From Pseudomonas sp. MH9.2 (GTDB lineage: Bacteria; Pseudomonadota; Gammaproteobacteria; Pseudomonadales; Pseudomonadaceae), in NCBI RefSeq assembly GCF_034353875.1, contig NZ_CP133784.1, forward strand, positions 2,942,501 to 3,006,500: DNA of 64,000 bases, in the 5' to 3' direction. Made by a program: the position numbers and the translations under genes. Shown piece after piece: positions 19,138 through 28,113 of this stretch; the stretch's first letter is position 1; the number at the start of each line of letters is the position of its first letter. The notes beneath the pieces were generated by a model. The model did no database searches, was not told the origin of the DNA, and saw only the letters and a program-made list of their open reading frames with translations.

Positions 19138-20075
19138 TCTTCGCCTGCCTCGCCATACACCGCTTGCAGAATGGCTTGCGCGCCCTGGGCCAGCAACGCT
19201 TCAGCGACCTGCACACCCAGTGCCTGAGCCTCGGATTGCGGGCCTCGGGCTTCAGCGTTGAGCAGCAGACCTCCCGCAGGGTCGCCCACCAAACCACGCA
19301 ACCAGACCTGCCCGCCTTCAAGTATGGCGTAACAGGCAATAGGAACCTGGCAACCGCCATTCAGGTGTTTGTTCAAGGCGCGCTCGGCGGTAACCCGCAC
19401 AGCCGTGTCGGCATGATGCAGCGGTGCGAGCAAGGCATGAATTTCAGTGTCCGCGCTACGGCATTCGATGCCAACCGCACCCTGGCCACCAGCGGGCAAG
19501 CTGTCGTCGACGCTGATTGCCGAGGTGATGCGGTTTTCGAAACCAAGACGAATCAAACCGGCGGCGGCAAGGATGATCGCGTCGTACTCGCCGGCATCCA
19601 GTTTCGCCAGTCGGGTATTGACGTTACCCCGCAAGAAACGGATTTCCAGATCAGGTCGACGCGACAGTAATTGGGCCTGGCGACGCAGGCTCGACGTGCC
19701 GACGATGCTGCCCGCAGGCAACTGATCCAGGCTGGAGAACGTGTTGGACACAAAAGCGTCGCGTGGGTCTTCACGCTCGCAGATGCAGAACAAGCCAAGG
19801 CTTGGGGGGAAGTCCATGGGCACGTCTTTCATCGAGTGCACCGCGATGTCGGCTTCATGCTCAAGCAGGGCCGTTTCCAGCTCTTTGACGAACAAACCCT
19901 TGCCGCCAATTTTGGACAACGGCGAGTCGAGCAGTTTGTCGCCACGACTGACCATGGGCACCAGCGTCACGACCAGCCCTGGATGAAACTGCTCCAGACG
20001 GGCTTTAACGTATTCGGCCTGCCACAGGGCCAACGCACTTTTGCGGGTAGCAATGCGGATTTCGCGAGAGGACAT
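19134..20075 (-). CDS. hemC: Porphobilinogen deaminase (hydroxymethylbilane synthase)
   Basis: A 313-residue HemC, which polymerises four porphobilinogens on its dipyrromethane cofactor. Seen: [19 protein letters not shown], the arginine-rich substrate loop ([32 protein letters not shown]), the catalytic-Asp region and the cofactor cysteine in [11 protein letters not shown]. It is first in the hemC-hemD-hemX-hemY operon; hemD overlaps by 4 bp. The ATG at 20075 lies about 160 bp downstream of algR, with REP repeats in that gap. Confidence 0.98.
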   Translation of the reverse strand: MSSREIRIATRKSALALWQAEYVKARLEQFHPGLVVTLVPMVSRGDKLLDSPLSKIGGKGLFVKELETALLEHEADIAVHSMKDVPMDFPPSLGLFCICEREDPRDAFVSNTFSSLDQLPAGSIVGTSSLRRQAQLLSRRPDLEIRFLRGNVNTRLAKLDAGEYDAIILAAAGLIRLGFENRITSAISVDDSLPAGGQGAVGIECRSADTEIHALLAPLHHADTAVRVTAERALNKHLNGGCQVPIACYAILEGGQVWLRGLVGDPAGGLLLNAEARGPQSEAQALGVQVAEALLAQGAQAILQAVYGEAGEE

Positions 20076-20131
20076 GGGTAAATCCGTACTTGATAGATTT
20101 GACGGATAATAACAGCTCAGCCATTACCTCA

Positions 20132-20235
20132 GTAGGAGCGCGCTTGCCCGCGATGGCATCTGCAGGATCAACATTTAGGCACTCAATAAACCGCTACGGC
20201 CGGCAAGCGCACTCCTGCAAGGGCTTGCCCGCGCC
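20132..20235. repeat. REP cluster between hemC and algR
   Basis: Three REP-like units lie in the 160-bp gap: GTAGGAGCGCGCTTGCCCGC at 20133-20152, an inverted unit GCCGGCAAGCGCACTCCTGC at 20199-20218, and a partial GGGCTTGCCCGCGCC ending at 20235. The inverted pair can form a long imperfect hairpin and sits directly after the algR stop at 20239. Confidence 0.8.
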
Positions 20236-20238
20236 GTT

Positions 20239-20985
20239 TTACAACTGTTGCATCATCTTGCGCACTCCGGCCACATGCCGACGGCTGACGATCAACGCAT
20301 CACCATTGAGGCCCTTGAGAAACAGCTGGAAATGGCCCAAAGGCGTACGTTGCAAGCGCTCGATGCGATCACGGGCGACCAGTGCATTACGGTGGATACG
20401 CACGAAACGATCACCGAACTCATCTTCCAACGCCTTGAGTGGCTCGTCCAGCAGCACCTCGCCGCCTTCATGGCGCAAGGTCACGTACTTATGATCCGCG
20501 ATGAAATAAATCACTTGGTTGAGCGGAATCAGTTCAATGCCTTTGCGGGTTCGCGCACTGATATGGCTCCGCGGGCCAGTGCCGCTTTCGGCTGCTGGCC
20601 GGGTCAATGCCGCCAGCTGCACCCGATTGGGTCGTTCGGCTTTTTTCAAAGCTTCGAGCAAATACTCGGCACGCACCGGTTTGACCAGATAACCCACGGC
20701 GCTAACCTTAAAGGCATCCAGGGCAAACTCGTCATGGGCGGTGCAAAACACCACCGCGGGCGGCGTCTCGCGCTCGCACAATCGAGCGGCGACTTGCAGA
20801 CCATCCAGGCCGGGCATACGGATATCGAGTAACACGACATCAGGCTTGAGACTGTCGATCAACGCCAAGGCTTCTTCACCATTGGTGGCGCTGGGTTCGA
20901 GGACCCGATAGCCCTCGAGTTCGCTGACCAGGCGGCTTAGTCGCTCGCGGGCCAGGGGTTCGTCATCAACGATCAGGACATTCAT
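20239..20985 (-). CDS. algR: Alginate/virulence response regulator AlgR
   Basis: A 248-residue LytTR response regulator, exactly the AlgR length. Receiver domain residues 1-115 with acidic pocket (VDDEPL) and phosphoacceptor Asp54 (VVLLDIRMPGLDG), then a LytTR DNA-binding domain (RKGIELIPLNQVIYFIADHKYV, residues about 140-245). In Pseudomonas AlgR controls alginate, twitching motility, rhamnolipid and other virulence genes. The ATG at 20985 matches the family start MNVLIVDDEPLARERL and overlaps the end of algZ by 4 bp, so AlgZ/AlgR form one translationally coupled two-component pair. Confidence 0.98.
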   Translation of the reverse strand: MNVLIVDDEPLARERLSRLVSELEGYRVLEPSATNGEEALALIDSLKPDVVLLDIRMPGLDGLQVAARLCERETPPAVVFCTAHDEFALDAFKVSAVGYLVKPVRAEYLLEALKKAERPNRVQLAALTRPAAESGTGPRSHISARTRKGIELIPLNQVIYFIADHKYVTLRHEGGEVLLDEPLKALEDEFGDRFVRIHRNALVARDRIERLQRTPLGHFQLFLKGLNGDALIVSRRHVAGVRKMMQQL

Positions 20986-22064
20986 ATTGCTTTGGCTTCC
21001 TGCGTAAGTCTCGCACAAGGATAGCGTAGACAGGTGAAGTGACGACCGTCACGGCGCTCCACGCTCAGACTGGCGCGGGGACCAAAAAGTGCCGCAATGC
21101 GTGCACCAATGTTTACCAGCGCCTGATGAGTACCGTTAGAAGTCTGCCTTTTGGCGACTTCGTCATAGGGATTGCTGACACACAATATGAACTCTCCCTT
21201 TTTATAGGTTGCTTCAACCCTTACTACGCCGCCTTCGACCCGAGGAGCAATCCCGTAGATCAAGGCGTTTTCAAGCAGTGGTTGTAAGGTTAGCTGTGGA
21301 ATCGGCAAGTCGTCTGGAATTGCACTCACTGCCCACTCCAACTGTAGACGTTCGCCAAGACGATATTGCTCAATTGATAAATAACGTTTCGCCAACTCCA
21401 GCTCATCATGCCATGTCACCAAACTCCCCGGCTTGGCAAGACTGGCACGAAACAGGTCGGAAAGATCCAGCACCGCTTGCTCGGCCTTGACCGGATCGCT
21501 GGCCACCAGACTAGCAATACTGTTGAGCGTATTGAACAGAAAGTGCGGGCGAATGCGCGCCTGAAGCGATTCGATCCTGGCCCCCAATTCGGCCTGTTGC
21601 TGTTTGCGCCACTGACTCTGCAGATAAAAGTAACGCAGCATCAACGCAGACATAATCAAGGCAATCAACGAATACCGTAGATAACGCTCGACCATTGCGC
21701 CAACTGAAGCCGATCCATCCAGCTCACAATAGTCGGTCACCGCCGTGCACAGCAGGGTCAAGCCAACCACCAGCACGCAACACAAAAGACCTGCGACACC
21801 CGCACGCAAGCGCGCCAGCCAAGGCCGAAGCCCGCACAGCAAGGCTGCCGAGAGCAGCACGATCCATTGTACAAACAGCGAAATCAACGCCAGTCGCACC
21901 CAATCGAACATCGGGTACATGGGCTCGACTAACACCAGCACCATCACTAATAGTTCGGCCAGCACCACAAGCACCAATAATGCCTGAGGCAGGCACAGTT
22001 CGGGCAAGAAGAACTCTTTGCCGGGCGCTGGCGCTGCACCCGGGTTCAAACGGTTATTTCGCAT
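20982..22064 (-). CDS. algZ: Sensor histidine kinase AlgZ (FimS)
   Basis: A 360-residue LytS/YehU-type membrane kinase. Four or more hydrophobic segments occur in residues 25-150 (LPQALLVLVVLAELLVMVLV and others). The His_kinase domain has the phospho-acceptor His174 in RIRPHFLFNTLNSIASLV. The ATPase part is short and atypical: the N-box region reads LQPLLENALIYGIAPRVEGG, and the canonical G-boxes are weak, as known for this unorthodox family. It is the cognate partner of AlgR. It is divergent from argH across a 145-bp region holding an inverted repeat. Confidence 0.96.
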   Translation of the reverse strand: MRNNRLNPGAAPAPGKEFFLPELCLPQALLVLVVLAELLVMVLVLVEPMYPMFDWVRLALISLFVQWIVLLSAALLCGLRPWLARLRAGVAGLLCCVLVVGLTLLCTAVTDYCELDGSASVGAMVERYLRYSLIALIMSALMLRYFYLQSQWRKQQQAELGARIESLQARIRPHFLFNTLNSIASLVASDPVKAEQAVLDLSDLFRASLAKPGSLVTWHDELELAKRYLSIEQYRLGERLQLEWAVSAIPDDLPIPQLTLQPLLENALIYGIAPRVEGGVVRVEATYKKGEFILCVSNPYDEVAKRQTSNGTHQALVNIGARIAALFGPRASLSVERRDGRHFTCLRYPCARLTQEAKAI

Positions 22065-22114
22065 TGGACCAGTCTCTGCGTCACGGGACCCAGCGGCAAG
22101 CCGGTCAAGGATAA

Positions 22115-22135
22115 AATAACAGCAACCCTGTTATT
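22115..22135. promoter_or_regulatory. Inverted repeat in the algZ-argH divergent region
   Basis: AATAACAG and CTGTTATT form a perfect 8-bp inverted repeat with a 5-bp spacer (22115-22135). It lies 51 bp upstream of algZ and 75 bp upstream of argH. It could be an operator for either gene or a small RNA hairpin; there is no T-run to make it a terminator. Confidence 0.4.
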
Positions 22136-22209
22136 ATCGCTGCGCCCATTTCAAAATCGGCCACGCCATATTTTTTTAAACAGCAGCCTGCAGACTAACG
22201 AGCGAACCC

Positions 22210-23604
22210 ATGAGCACCGACAAGACCAATCAGTCCTGGGGCGGCCGCTTCAGTGAACCCGTCGACGCGTTCGTCGCCCGCTTCACCGCCTCCGTCACCT
22301 TCGATCAACGCCTCTATCGCCACGACATCCTGGGCTCCATCGCCCACGCGACCATGTTGGCCCACGTCGGCGTGTTGACCGACGCCGAGCGCGACACCAT
22401 CATCGACGGCCTGAAAACCATTCAGTCCGAGATCGAAGCCGGCAATTTTGACTGGCGTATCGACCTGGAAGATGTGCACATGAACATCGAAGCGCGTCTG
22501 ACCGACCGCATCGGTATCACCGGCAAAAAACTGCACACCGGACGTAGCCGTAACGACCAGGTCGCGACCGATATCCGCCTGTGGTTGCGCGACGAAATCG
22601 ATGTGATCCTGGCCGAAATCACCCGCCTGCAAGAAGGTCTTCTGGGGCAAGCCGAGCGTGAAGCCGAGACCATCATGCCCGGCTTCACCCACCTGCAAAC
22701 CGCACAGCCGGTGACCTTCGGCCACCATATGCTGGCCTGGTTCGAAATGCTCAGCCGTGACTACGAGCGTCTGGTCGACTGCCGCAAGCGCCTCAATCGC
22801 TTGCCATTGGGCAGCGCGGCGCTGGCCGGCACCACCTACCCGATTGATCGCGAACTGACCTGCACGCTGCTGGGCTTCGATGCTGTCGGCGGCAACTCGC
22901 TGGACAGCGTCTCCGATCGTGACTTCGCCATCGAGTTCTGCGCTGCGGCCAGCGTGGCGATGATGCACCTGTCGCGCTTCTCGGAAGAGTTGGTGCTGTG
23001 GACCAGCGCGCAGTTCCAATTCATTGATCTGCCTGATCGCTTCTGCACCGGCAGCTCGATCATGCCGCAAAAGAAAAACCCCGATGTGCCTGAACTGGTG
23101 CGCGGCAAAAGCGGCCGGGTCTTTGGTGCATTGATGGGCCTGCTGACTTTGATGAAGGGCCAGCCACTGGCCTACAACAAGGACAACCAGGAAGACAAGG
23201 AACCCTTGTTCGACGCCGCCGACACCCTGCGCGACTCACTGCGTGCGTTTGCCGACATGATCCCGGCGATCAAACCCAAGCACGCGATCATGCGTGAAGC
23301 GGCTTTGCGTGGCTTCTCCACCGCTACCGACCTTGCGGACTACCTGGTCCGTCGCGGCCTGCCGTTCCGTGATTGCCACGAAATCGTTGGGCATGCGGTG
23401 AAATACGGCGTGGAAAGCGGCAAGGACCTGGCCGAGATGAGCCTGGAAGAACTGCGCCGGTTCAGCGACCAGATCGATCAGGACGTGTTCGCGGTGCTGA
23501 CCCTCGAAGGCTCGGTCAACGCCCGCAACCACATCGGCGGCACGGCTCCCGCCCAGGTCAAAGCGGCCGTGGTGCGTGGCAAGGCGCTGCTGGCAACCCG
23601 CTAA
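22210..23604 (+). CDS. argH: Argininosuccinate lyase
   Basis: A 464-residue ArgH that splits argininosuccinate into arginine and fumarate in the last step of arginine synthesis. The fumarase/aspartase-superfamily signature [20 protein letters not shown] is intact (catalytic Ser in GSSIMPQ), with [17 protein letters not shown] and [16 protein letters not shown] as the other conserved regions. The N terminus [19 protein letters not shown] is typical. It is divergent from algZ and is followed by a REP element and a small acidic gene. Confidence 0.98.
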   Translation: MSTDKTNQSWGGRFSEPVDAFVARFTASVTFDQRLYRHDILGSIAHATMLAHVGVLTDAERDTIIDGLKTIQSEIEAGNFDWRIDLEDVHMNIEARLTDRIGITGKKLHTGRSRNDQVATDIRLWLRDEIDVILAEITRLQEGLLGQAEREAETIMPGFTHLQTAQPVTFGHHMLAWFEMLSRDYERLVDCRKRLNRLPLGSAALAGTTYPIDRELTCTLLGFDAVGGNSLDSVSDRDFAIEFCAAASVAMMHLSRFSEELVLWTSAQFQFIDLPDRFCTGSSIMPQKKNPDVPELVRGKSGRVFGALMGLLTLMKGQPLAYNKDNQEDKEPLFDAADTLRDSLRAFADMIPAIKPKHAIMREAALRGFSTATDLADYLVRRGLPFRDCHEIVGHAVKYGVESGKDLAEMSLEELRRFSDQIDQDVFAVLTLEGSVNARNHIGGTAPAQVKAAVVRGKALLATR

Positions 23605-23611
23605 AATAAAA

Positions 23612-23648
23612 GCCTGCAGGAGCGCGGAGTTGCAAGCGCGCTCCTACA
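23612..23648. repeat. REP element after argH
   Basis: CTGCAGGAGCGCGGAGTTGC followed by AAGCGCGCTCCTACAC forms an imperfect hairpin (GGAGCGCG pairing with CGCGCTCC) 8 bp after argH, with a TTCTTTTTT stretch slightly beyond. It may double as the argH terminator. Confidence 0.7.
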
Positions 23649-23673
23649 CAGCCTTCTTTTTTCAGGAACATTT

Positions 23674-23958
23674 ATGACCGATCAAATTGACAACAACGAC
23701 GATGACGAAGAATTCGCTGAATCGACCCTGACTCAGGCCATCGAAAACCAGATCGAAAGCGACAATCCACCCGCTGCCAAAGCCACGTTCAACAAACTCA
23801 CCCTGGTGGGTTACGAGCGTGCAGAAATCCTCCAGCTTATGGCCCACGTGCTGGCGGTTGAAATTGATGCGTTGCTTGAAGAGGACCGTCCTTTCAATAC
23901 TGAGTGGTACGAACAGGCACTTCGCGCCCTGCCAGAGCTGCCGCCCGAAGCCAAATGA
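23674..23958 (+). CDS. Small acidic conserved hypothetical protein
   Basis: A 94-residue soluble protein (MTDQIDNNDDDEEFAEST at the N terminus, strongly acidic for the first 30 residues). It continues as a compact helical part: TFNKLTLVGYERAEILQLMAHVLAVEIDALL, then FNTEWYEQALRALPELP. I recognise it as a Pseudomonas conserved hypothetical but not a named domain. The pattern (acidic tail plus two helices) suggests a protein-protein contact role; this is inference. It starts 70 bp after argH across the REP element, so readthrough is possible. Confidence 0.8.
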   Translation: MTDQIDNNDDDEEFAESTLTQAIENQIESDNPPAAKATFNKLTLVGYERAEILQLMAHVLAVEIDALLEEDRPFNTEWYEQALRALPELPPEAK

Positions 23959-24167
23959 CGACCGGCCAGAGATACATAGGCAAAAAAGCTACAGCCTGAC
24001 TACACTGCAAAGGCCCCGCTGCCGCATAACCTCCGGGGCTGTCACGCCAAGCCGGCTTTATGGGTCCTCAAGAGCTCAATAAGCGCAGAACAGCTCGTTC
24101 CTGTGCCTTGACTCGAGACACTCCACAGACCTGCTGCCGCGTATTACTGGAAATGTCTGGAGTGCCT

Positions 24168-24413
24168 ATGTCGTATACCCCTGATTTGGTTGCCGAACTG
24201 GAAATCCTCGCACTGTTCAATCTGGGCAATACCCTTGAGGGCCTGAAAGTCCATCACGTAGCCGCTCCCGCCGCGATTGCAGCAGTACAGCGACTCTTCG
24301 AAAAAGGGCTGATCACCCAACCCGATGGCGGTTATCTGACCAGTCTAGGGCTCGAAGCTGCCGAGCATACCCAATCGCTGTTGACCATCCTGAATGTAAC
24401 CGAAACGGCCTGA
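24168..24413 (+). CDS. TIGR02647 family small DNA-binding-like protein
   Basis: An 81-residue protein matching TIGR02647: MSYTPDLVAELEILALFNLG, LKVHHVAAPAAIAAVQRLFEKGLI and TQPDGGYLTSLGLEAAEH. The middle looks like a winged-helix segment (helix, helix, short GGYLTSLG wing). Function unknown; a regulator is the usual guess. The ATG at 24168 has TGGAG seven bases upstream; an upstream in-frame start at 24060 adds 36 residues without family character. It stands between the argH-linked small gene and cyaA, followed by a hairpin. Confidence 0.87.
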   Translation: MSYTPDLVAELEILALFNLGNTLEGLKVHHVAAPAAIAAVQRLFEKGLITQPDGGYLTSLGLEAAEHTQSLLTILNVTETA

Positions 24414-24423
24414 AACGCTGCCT

Positions 24424-24468
24424 GGCTCGCGGGAGGTTTGGTTCTCCCTCATAACCAATTCGCGAGCC
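24424..24468 (+). terminator. Hairpin downstream of the TIGR02647 gene
   Basis: GGCTCGCG (24424-24431) pairs perfectly with CGCGAGCC (24461-24468), and inside it GGTTTGGTT faces AACCAATT. It begins 11 bp after the stop codon. It has no proper U-tract (CCTTCCTC follows), so intrinsic termination would be weak. Confidence 0.4.
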
Positions 24469-24510
24469 CTTCCTCATGCTCTTCATTTTCCCCGAAGTGC
24501 ACTCGTTCAA

Positions 24511-24526
24511 ATTTTGACGTCAAAAT
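24511..24526. promoter_or_regulatory. 16-bp perfect palindrome upstream of cyaA
   Basis: ATTTTGACGTCAAAAT is a perfect palindrome ending 91 bp before the cyaA start. It includes TTGACG, which could act as a -35 box, so a factor bound here could control cyaA. It is not a CRP/Vfr site (no TGTGA-N6-TCACA). No known Pseudomonas regulator can be named from the sequence alone. Confidence 0.45.
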
Positions 24527-24617
24527 AAATAATCAGCTTAAAAGTACCTGATCACAGGCTGTAAACTGCTCATCGCCCTGAGCCCTCCTTTCGAGCCTCG
24601 CCCGCCGGTTATTTGCG

Positions 24618-27491
24618 ATGACGCGTACGTATGAAATTCGTCCCGACCTGGATGAGGGGATCGACCGCAAGGTCCTCAACCAGTTGCGCGCCCGCTTTCT
24701 GACCCTCAACGATGGGCGGCTCGGCCGTGCAATGGAAGGTCTGTCAACCCGGCAACAGGCCGTGTTGACGCTGCTGCCGCTGTTCTTTCACGTCAATCAC
24801 CCGCTGCTACCCGGTTACGTTTCCGGCAGCACGCCTGCCGGGGTGACGAGCTATGAACCTGATACCCTGGCACTGGCCGAAGCCCAACGACTGACCCGAT
24901 CGTTCTCCTACAAGCCGCGCCACGGCAATCCGCCGCAGCCGATCCACGGCAATCCGCCGCAGCCGATCCACGGCCTGTTCCTGATGGGCAGCCTTGGCAC
25001 GTTGGCCCAGGCCGAGCAAAGCGACATGGATGTCTGGGTCTGTCACGACTCCGAGCTGGGCGAGGACGCGCTCACCGAACTGCGCAAAAAATGCCAGGCA
25101 CTGGAAGCGTGGGCAGCGACCCAGGGCGCTGAAGCACACTTCTTTCTGATCGATCCAAAACGCTTCACCCTCGGTGAGCGCGACGCCCAACTCAGCTCGG
25201 AAGATTGCGGCACCACCCAGCACTATCTGCTGTTGGACGAGTTCTATCGCACCGCGATCTGGCTGGCAGGCCGCACACCCTTATGGTGGCTGGTGCCGGT
25301 CTACGACGAACAGCGGTACAGCGAGTACGTCCACACGCTGCTGTCCAAGCGCTTCATCCGGGCCGAAGAGATGCTCGACCTCGGTCATATGGCGCACATT
25401 CCACCTGGGGAGTTCATTGGCGCAGGCCTGTGGCAGCTGTTTAAAGGCATTGAGTCGCCTTACAAGTCGGTGCTCAAACTGTTGCTGATCGAGGTCTATG
25501 CCAGCGAACATCCGCACGGGCAGTGTCTGAGTTTGCGCTTCAAACAGGCGGTCTTCGCCAACAAGCTCGACCTCGACGAGCTGGACCCGTACATGGTTGT
25601 GTACCGACGCATAGAAGAGTACCTCAACGCCCGGAACGAACCGGAGCGTCTGGAACTGGTGCGGCGCAGCCTGTATTTGAAGGTCAACAAAAAGCTCACC
25701 GGCTCCGCACGCCAGCGTACCTCCCGTTGGCAGCACGTGCTGCTGGAGCGACTGGCCAAGGAATGGGGCTGGGACGAACGCCACCTGGCGCTGCTCGACA
25801 GTCGCAGCCAGTGGAAAGTCCGACAGGTCACCACTGAACGCCGCGCGCTGGTCAACGAGCTCAATTACAGCTACCGGTTTCTCACTCAGTTTGCCCGCAC
25901 GCAACAGGCGGTCAGCGTGATCAACAAGCGCGACCTGAACGTGCTCGGCCGTCGTTTGTATGCCGCCTTCGAGCGCAAGGCCGGCAAGGTCGAGTTCATC
26001 AATCCGGGCATCGCCCCGGACCTGGCCGAAGACACACTGACACTGGTGCATTCGCCCAATCGCCGCGAGCCGGGAAAAACCCAATGGGGCCTGTTTAACG
26101 GCAGCCTTGGCGCCCAGGAATGGGAGCATTTTTCACCGATCAAACGCAGTCGGGAATTGCTTGAACTGCTGGTCTGGTGCCATCGCAACAACGTGATCGA
26201 CACCACCACGCGCCTGGCGCTGCACCCCGGCAGCAGTGATTTGACCGAATTTGAGTTATTCAACCTGATCGGCAGCCTGCAGCAGGCCATAGAAATGCCC
26301 CTCGCCAGTGTCAGCGAAGAATCGCTGTTGCGCCCCAGCGTGCCCAGCGAAGTGCTGTTACTGATCAACGTCGGCATCGATCCGCTCAAACATCACCGGG
26401 ACCTGAATATCCTGATGACCACCGAACGCACCGACTCGCTGAGCTATGCTGGCGTTCGGGAAAATCTGGTGCTGACCCTCGACCAGATCACCCTCAACAG
26501 CTGGAATGAAATACTGGTCAGCCGTTACGACGGGCCCCATGCGCTACTCGACTGCCTGAGCGAATTCCTCAGCAACCTGCCCGAAGGCCCGGAGCAACCG
26601 CATGTGCGCGTGCGCTGCTTCTGCCATAACCGCGCGACAGCCATTGCCCAGCGGGTCGAAGAGTTGGTCCACACCGCCCAATTGCTGCTCACCCGACGCC
26701 TCAATCACCGTTACCTGATCCAGGTTCAGCAGCACTACCACGTATTGGAAATGGTGCCCGGACACGTCAATCACGTGGCATTGCCCAGCTTGCCAGCGCT
26801 GCTTGATTACTTGAGCGAGGAGTTACCGAGCTACAGCCCGTTGCACCTGGACACGAACGCACTGGATGAGCATGACCTGACGCTGATCCTGCCCCATGGC
26901 CAGCCGGAATGCATTCAGGTGTTTTACCGAATCAACGAACCCCACGCAGACCTCTATGTGCTCGATGAGCACAACGCGTTATGGCATCAGCGTTTGCCGT
27001 ACCACGATGAATCAAGCCTGCTGGTGCCGCTGCAACGCTTCTTCCAGTCGCTGGTGTATCGACGTGGCGCCCTGCTGCCGCTGGACAACCCGCTGAAGCA
27101 ATCCTCGCTGGAAACCCTGTACTACCAGGTGCTGCCCACCGGCGCAGGCCGCGCCCGGCGAGTAGAGCCTCGCGTGACGCCCGCCATCCCACTCGAAAAG
27201 CCGTTCTATGACGTGCAGGCAATCATTGACGAAGCGGCGCCAGGACAGGTGAATGTCACCTTGTACTGCAACCACCGAGAGTTTTCCGAACTGGAATATG
27301 GTGAGCAGTTATTCGCCGTGGTCGCCCAACAGATTCTCGAACAACGCAGCGAAACCGAGCGCTATCGCTGCTACATCACCGACCTTGATCTGTCCGGTTT
27401 ACTGGGCGATGTATGCGGGCAAAGCATTCTGTTTCTACGCTACAAAGCGGATCTGGAAAGAGCGCTGAATAGCGCAATGGATGCAGCCTGA
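24618..27491 (+). CDS. cyaA: Class I adenylate cyclase
   Basis: A 957-residue class I (enterobacterial-type) adenylate cyclase, making cAMP from ATP in the cytoplasm. The N-terminal catalytic half begins RPDLDEGIDRKVLNQLRARF and carries GLFLMGSLGTLAQAEQSDMDVWVCHD with the conserved Ser and Asp residues; the C-terminal half is regulatory. E. coli CyaA is 848 residues; Pseudomonas versions are longer. An in-frame tandem duplication inserts an extra NPPQPIHG unit before the GSLGTLAQ motif (residues about 104-119). No neighbouring Vfr gene is present; the product would feed the Vfr regulator. It is convergent with rnk. Confidence 0.97.
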   Translation: MTRTYEIRPDLDEGIDRKVLNQLRARFLTLNDGRLGRAMEGLSTRQQAVLTLLPLFFHVNHPLLPGYVSGSTPAGVTSYEPDTLALAEAQRLTRSFSYKPRHGNPPQPIHGNPPQPIHGLFLMGSLGTLAQAEQSDMDVWVCHDSELGEDALTELRKKCQALEAWAATQGAEAHFFLIDPKRFTLGERDAQLSSEDCGTTQHYLLLDEFYRTAIWLAGRTPLWWLVPVYDEQRYSEYVHTLLSKRFIRAEEMLDLGHMAHIPPGEFIGAGLWQLFKGIESPYKSVLKLLLIEVYASEHPHGQCLSLRFKQAVFANKLDLDELDPYMVVYRRIEEYLNARNEPERLELVRRSLYLKVNKKLTGSARQRTSRWQHVLLERLAKEWGWDERHLALLDSRSQWKVRQVTTERRALVNELNYSYRFLTQFARTQQAVSVINKRDLNVLGRRLYAAFERKAGKVEFINPGIAPDLAEDTLTLVHSPNRREPGKTQWGLFNGSLGAQEWEHFSPIKRSRELLELLVWCHRNNVIDTTTRLALHPGSSDLTEFELFNLIGSLQQAIEMPLASVSEESLLRPSVPSEVLLLINVGIDPLKHHRDLNILMTTERTDSLSYAGVRENLVLTLDQITLNSWNEILVSRYDGPHALLDCLSEFLSNLPEGPEQPHVRVRCFCHNRATAIAQRVEELVHTAQLLLTRRLNHRYLIQVQQHYHVLEMVPGHVNHVALPSLPALLDYLSEELPSYSPLHLDTNALDEHDLTLILPHGQPECIQVFYRINEPHADLYVLDEHNALWHQRLPYHDESSLLVPLQRFFQSLVYRRGALLPLDNPLKQSSLETLYYQVLPTGAGRARRVEPRVTPAIPLEKPFYDVQAIIDEAAPGQVNVTLYCNHREFSELEYGEQLFAVVAQQILEQRSETERYRCYITDLDLSGLLGDVCGQSILFLRYKADLERALNSAMDAA
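24921..24973. repeat. In-frame 24-bp tandem duplication within cyaA
   Basis: Two identical 24-bp units at 24926-24949 and 24950-24973, plus 5 matching bases before the first, encode NPPQPIHG twice. Identity is complete at the DNA level, so the duplication is recent or is kept homogeneous. Confidence 0.95.
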
Positions 27492-27517
27492 GCTGCGACC
27501 GCAGGGCAGGCACTCTA

Positions 27518-27543
27518 CGTGTAGACGCGCGCTTGCCCGCGAT
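27518..27543. repeat. REP half-element between cyaA and rnk
   Basis: TGTAGACGCGCGCTTGCCCGC (27519-27539) resembles the unit at 20133 (GTAGGAGCGCGCTTGCCCGC), differing around GAC versus GGAG. It is a single unit between two convergent genes. Confidence 0.55.
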
Positions 27544-27551
27544 CAGGGGCC

Positions 27552-27962
27552 TTACTGGTTGTACTCACCCGCCGCTTCCGGCTGATATTCCACTTCCAGC
27601 AACGTCAGCTTTAGCGTCTTGCCGCCGGGCGCGGGCCAGTCGATGTGTTGACCAACCTGCAAGCCCAGCAGTGCACAGCCGACCGGCGCCAGCACCGACA
27701 CCGTGCCTTCGGCGCCTGCATCTTGCGGGTAGACCAGCGTCAGGTGGTAATCCTTGCCACTGCTTTCTTCGCGGCAATGCACACGTGAGTTCATGGTCAC
27801 GACACCGGCAGGCACTTCTTCGTGACCGACCACTTGTTCGGCGCGATCCAACTCGGCTTGAAGCGCTTCAATGCCCGGCGTGCCCTCATCCAGGCTGTCG
27901 AGGAGACGCTCAAGACGTTGCACGTCGAGTCGGGTGAGGATGATTGAAGGTGCTGTGCTCAT
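27552..27962 (-). CDS. rnk: Regulator of nucleoside diphosphate kinase Rnk
   Basis: A 136-residue GreA/GreB-superfamily protein. The N-terminal Rnk helix pair (ILTRLDVQRLERLLDSLDEG) precedes the FKBP-like C-terminal domain (YHLTLVYPQDAGAEGTVSVLAPVGCALLGLQVGQHI). Rnk binds RNA polymerase and restores Ndk levels in algQ mutants, which links it to AlgQ at 14.5 kb. It lacks the long coiled-coil finger of GreA, as expected. It is convergent with cyaA; a strong terminator lies just upstream at 28001-28028, so rnk has its own promoter in the short gap. Confidence 0.95.
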   Translation of the reverse strand: MSTAPSIILTRLDVQRLERLLDSLDEGTPGIEALQAELDRAEQVVGHEEVPAGVVTMNSRVHCREESSGKDYHLTLVYPQDAGAEGTVSVLAPVGCALLGLQVGQHIDWPAPGGKTLKLTLLEVEYQPEAAGEYNQ

Positions 27963-28000
27963 GATCCTGACAGGCTCCTTTTATTCTGCCTGATAAAAGC

Positions 28001-28028
28001 AAAACCCCGCCGATTCGGGCGGGGTTTT
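28001..28028 (-). terminator. Intrinsic terminator after the cyaY-DUF1289 operon
   Basis: AAAACCCCGCC, loop GATTCG, GGCGGGGTTTT: a 7-bp GC stem flanked by A4/T4 on both strands, so it can act in both directions. It lies 85 nt past the DUF1289 stop and 38 nt upstream of rnk. Confidence 0.9.
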
Positions 28029-28113
28029 GACGGGCCTCAAGCAAATGAGGCATGCCCGGACACTATCACAGCCTAATAAATACACAAGCCGGCGAGGTTT
28101 AGCGGACAGCCAC

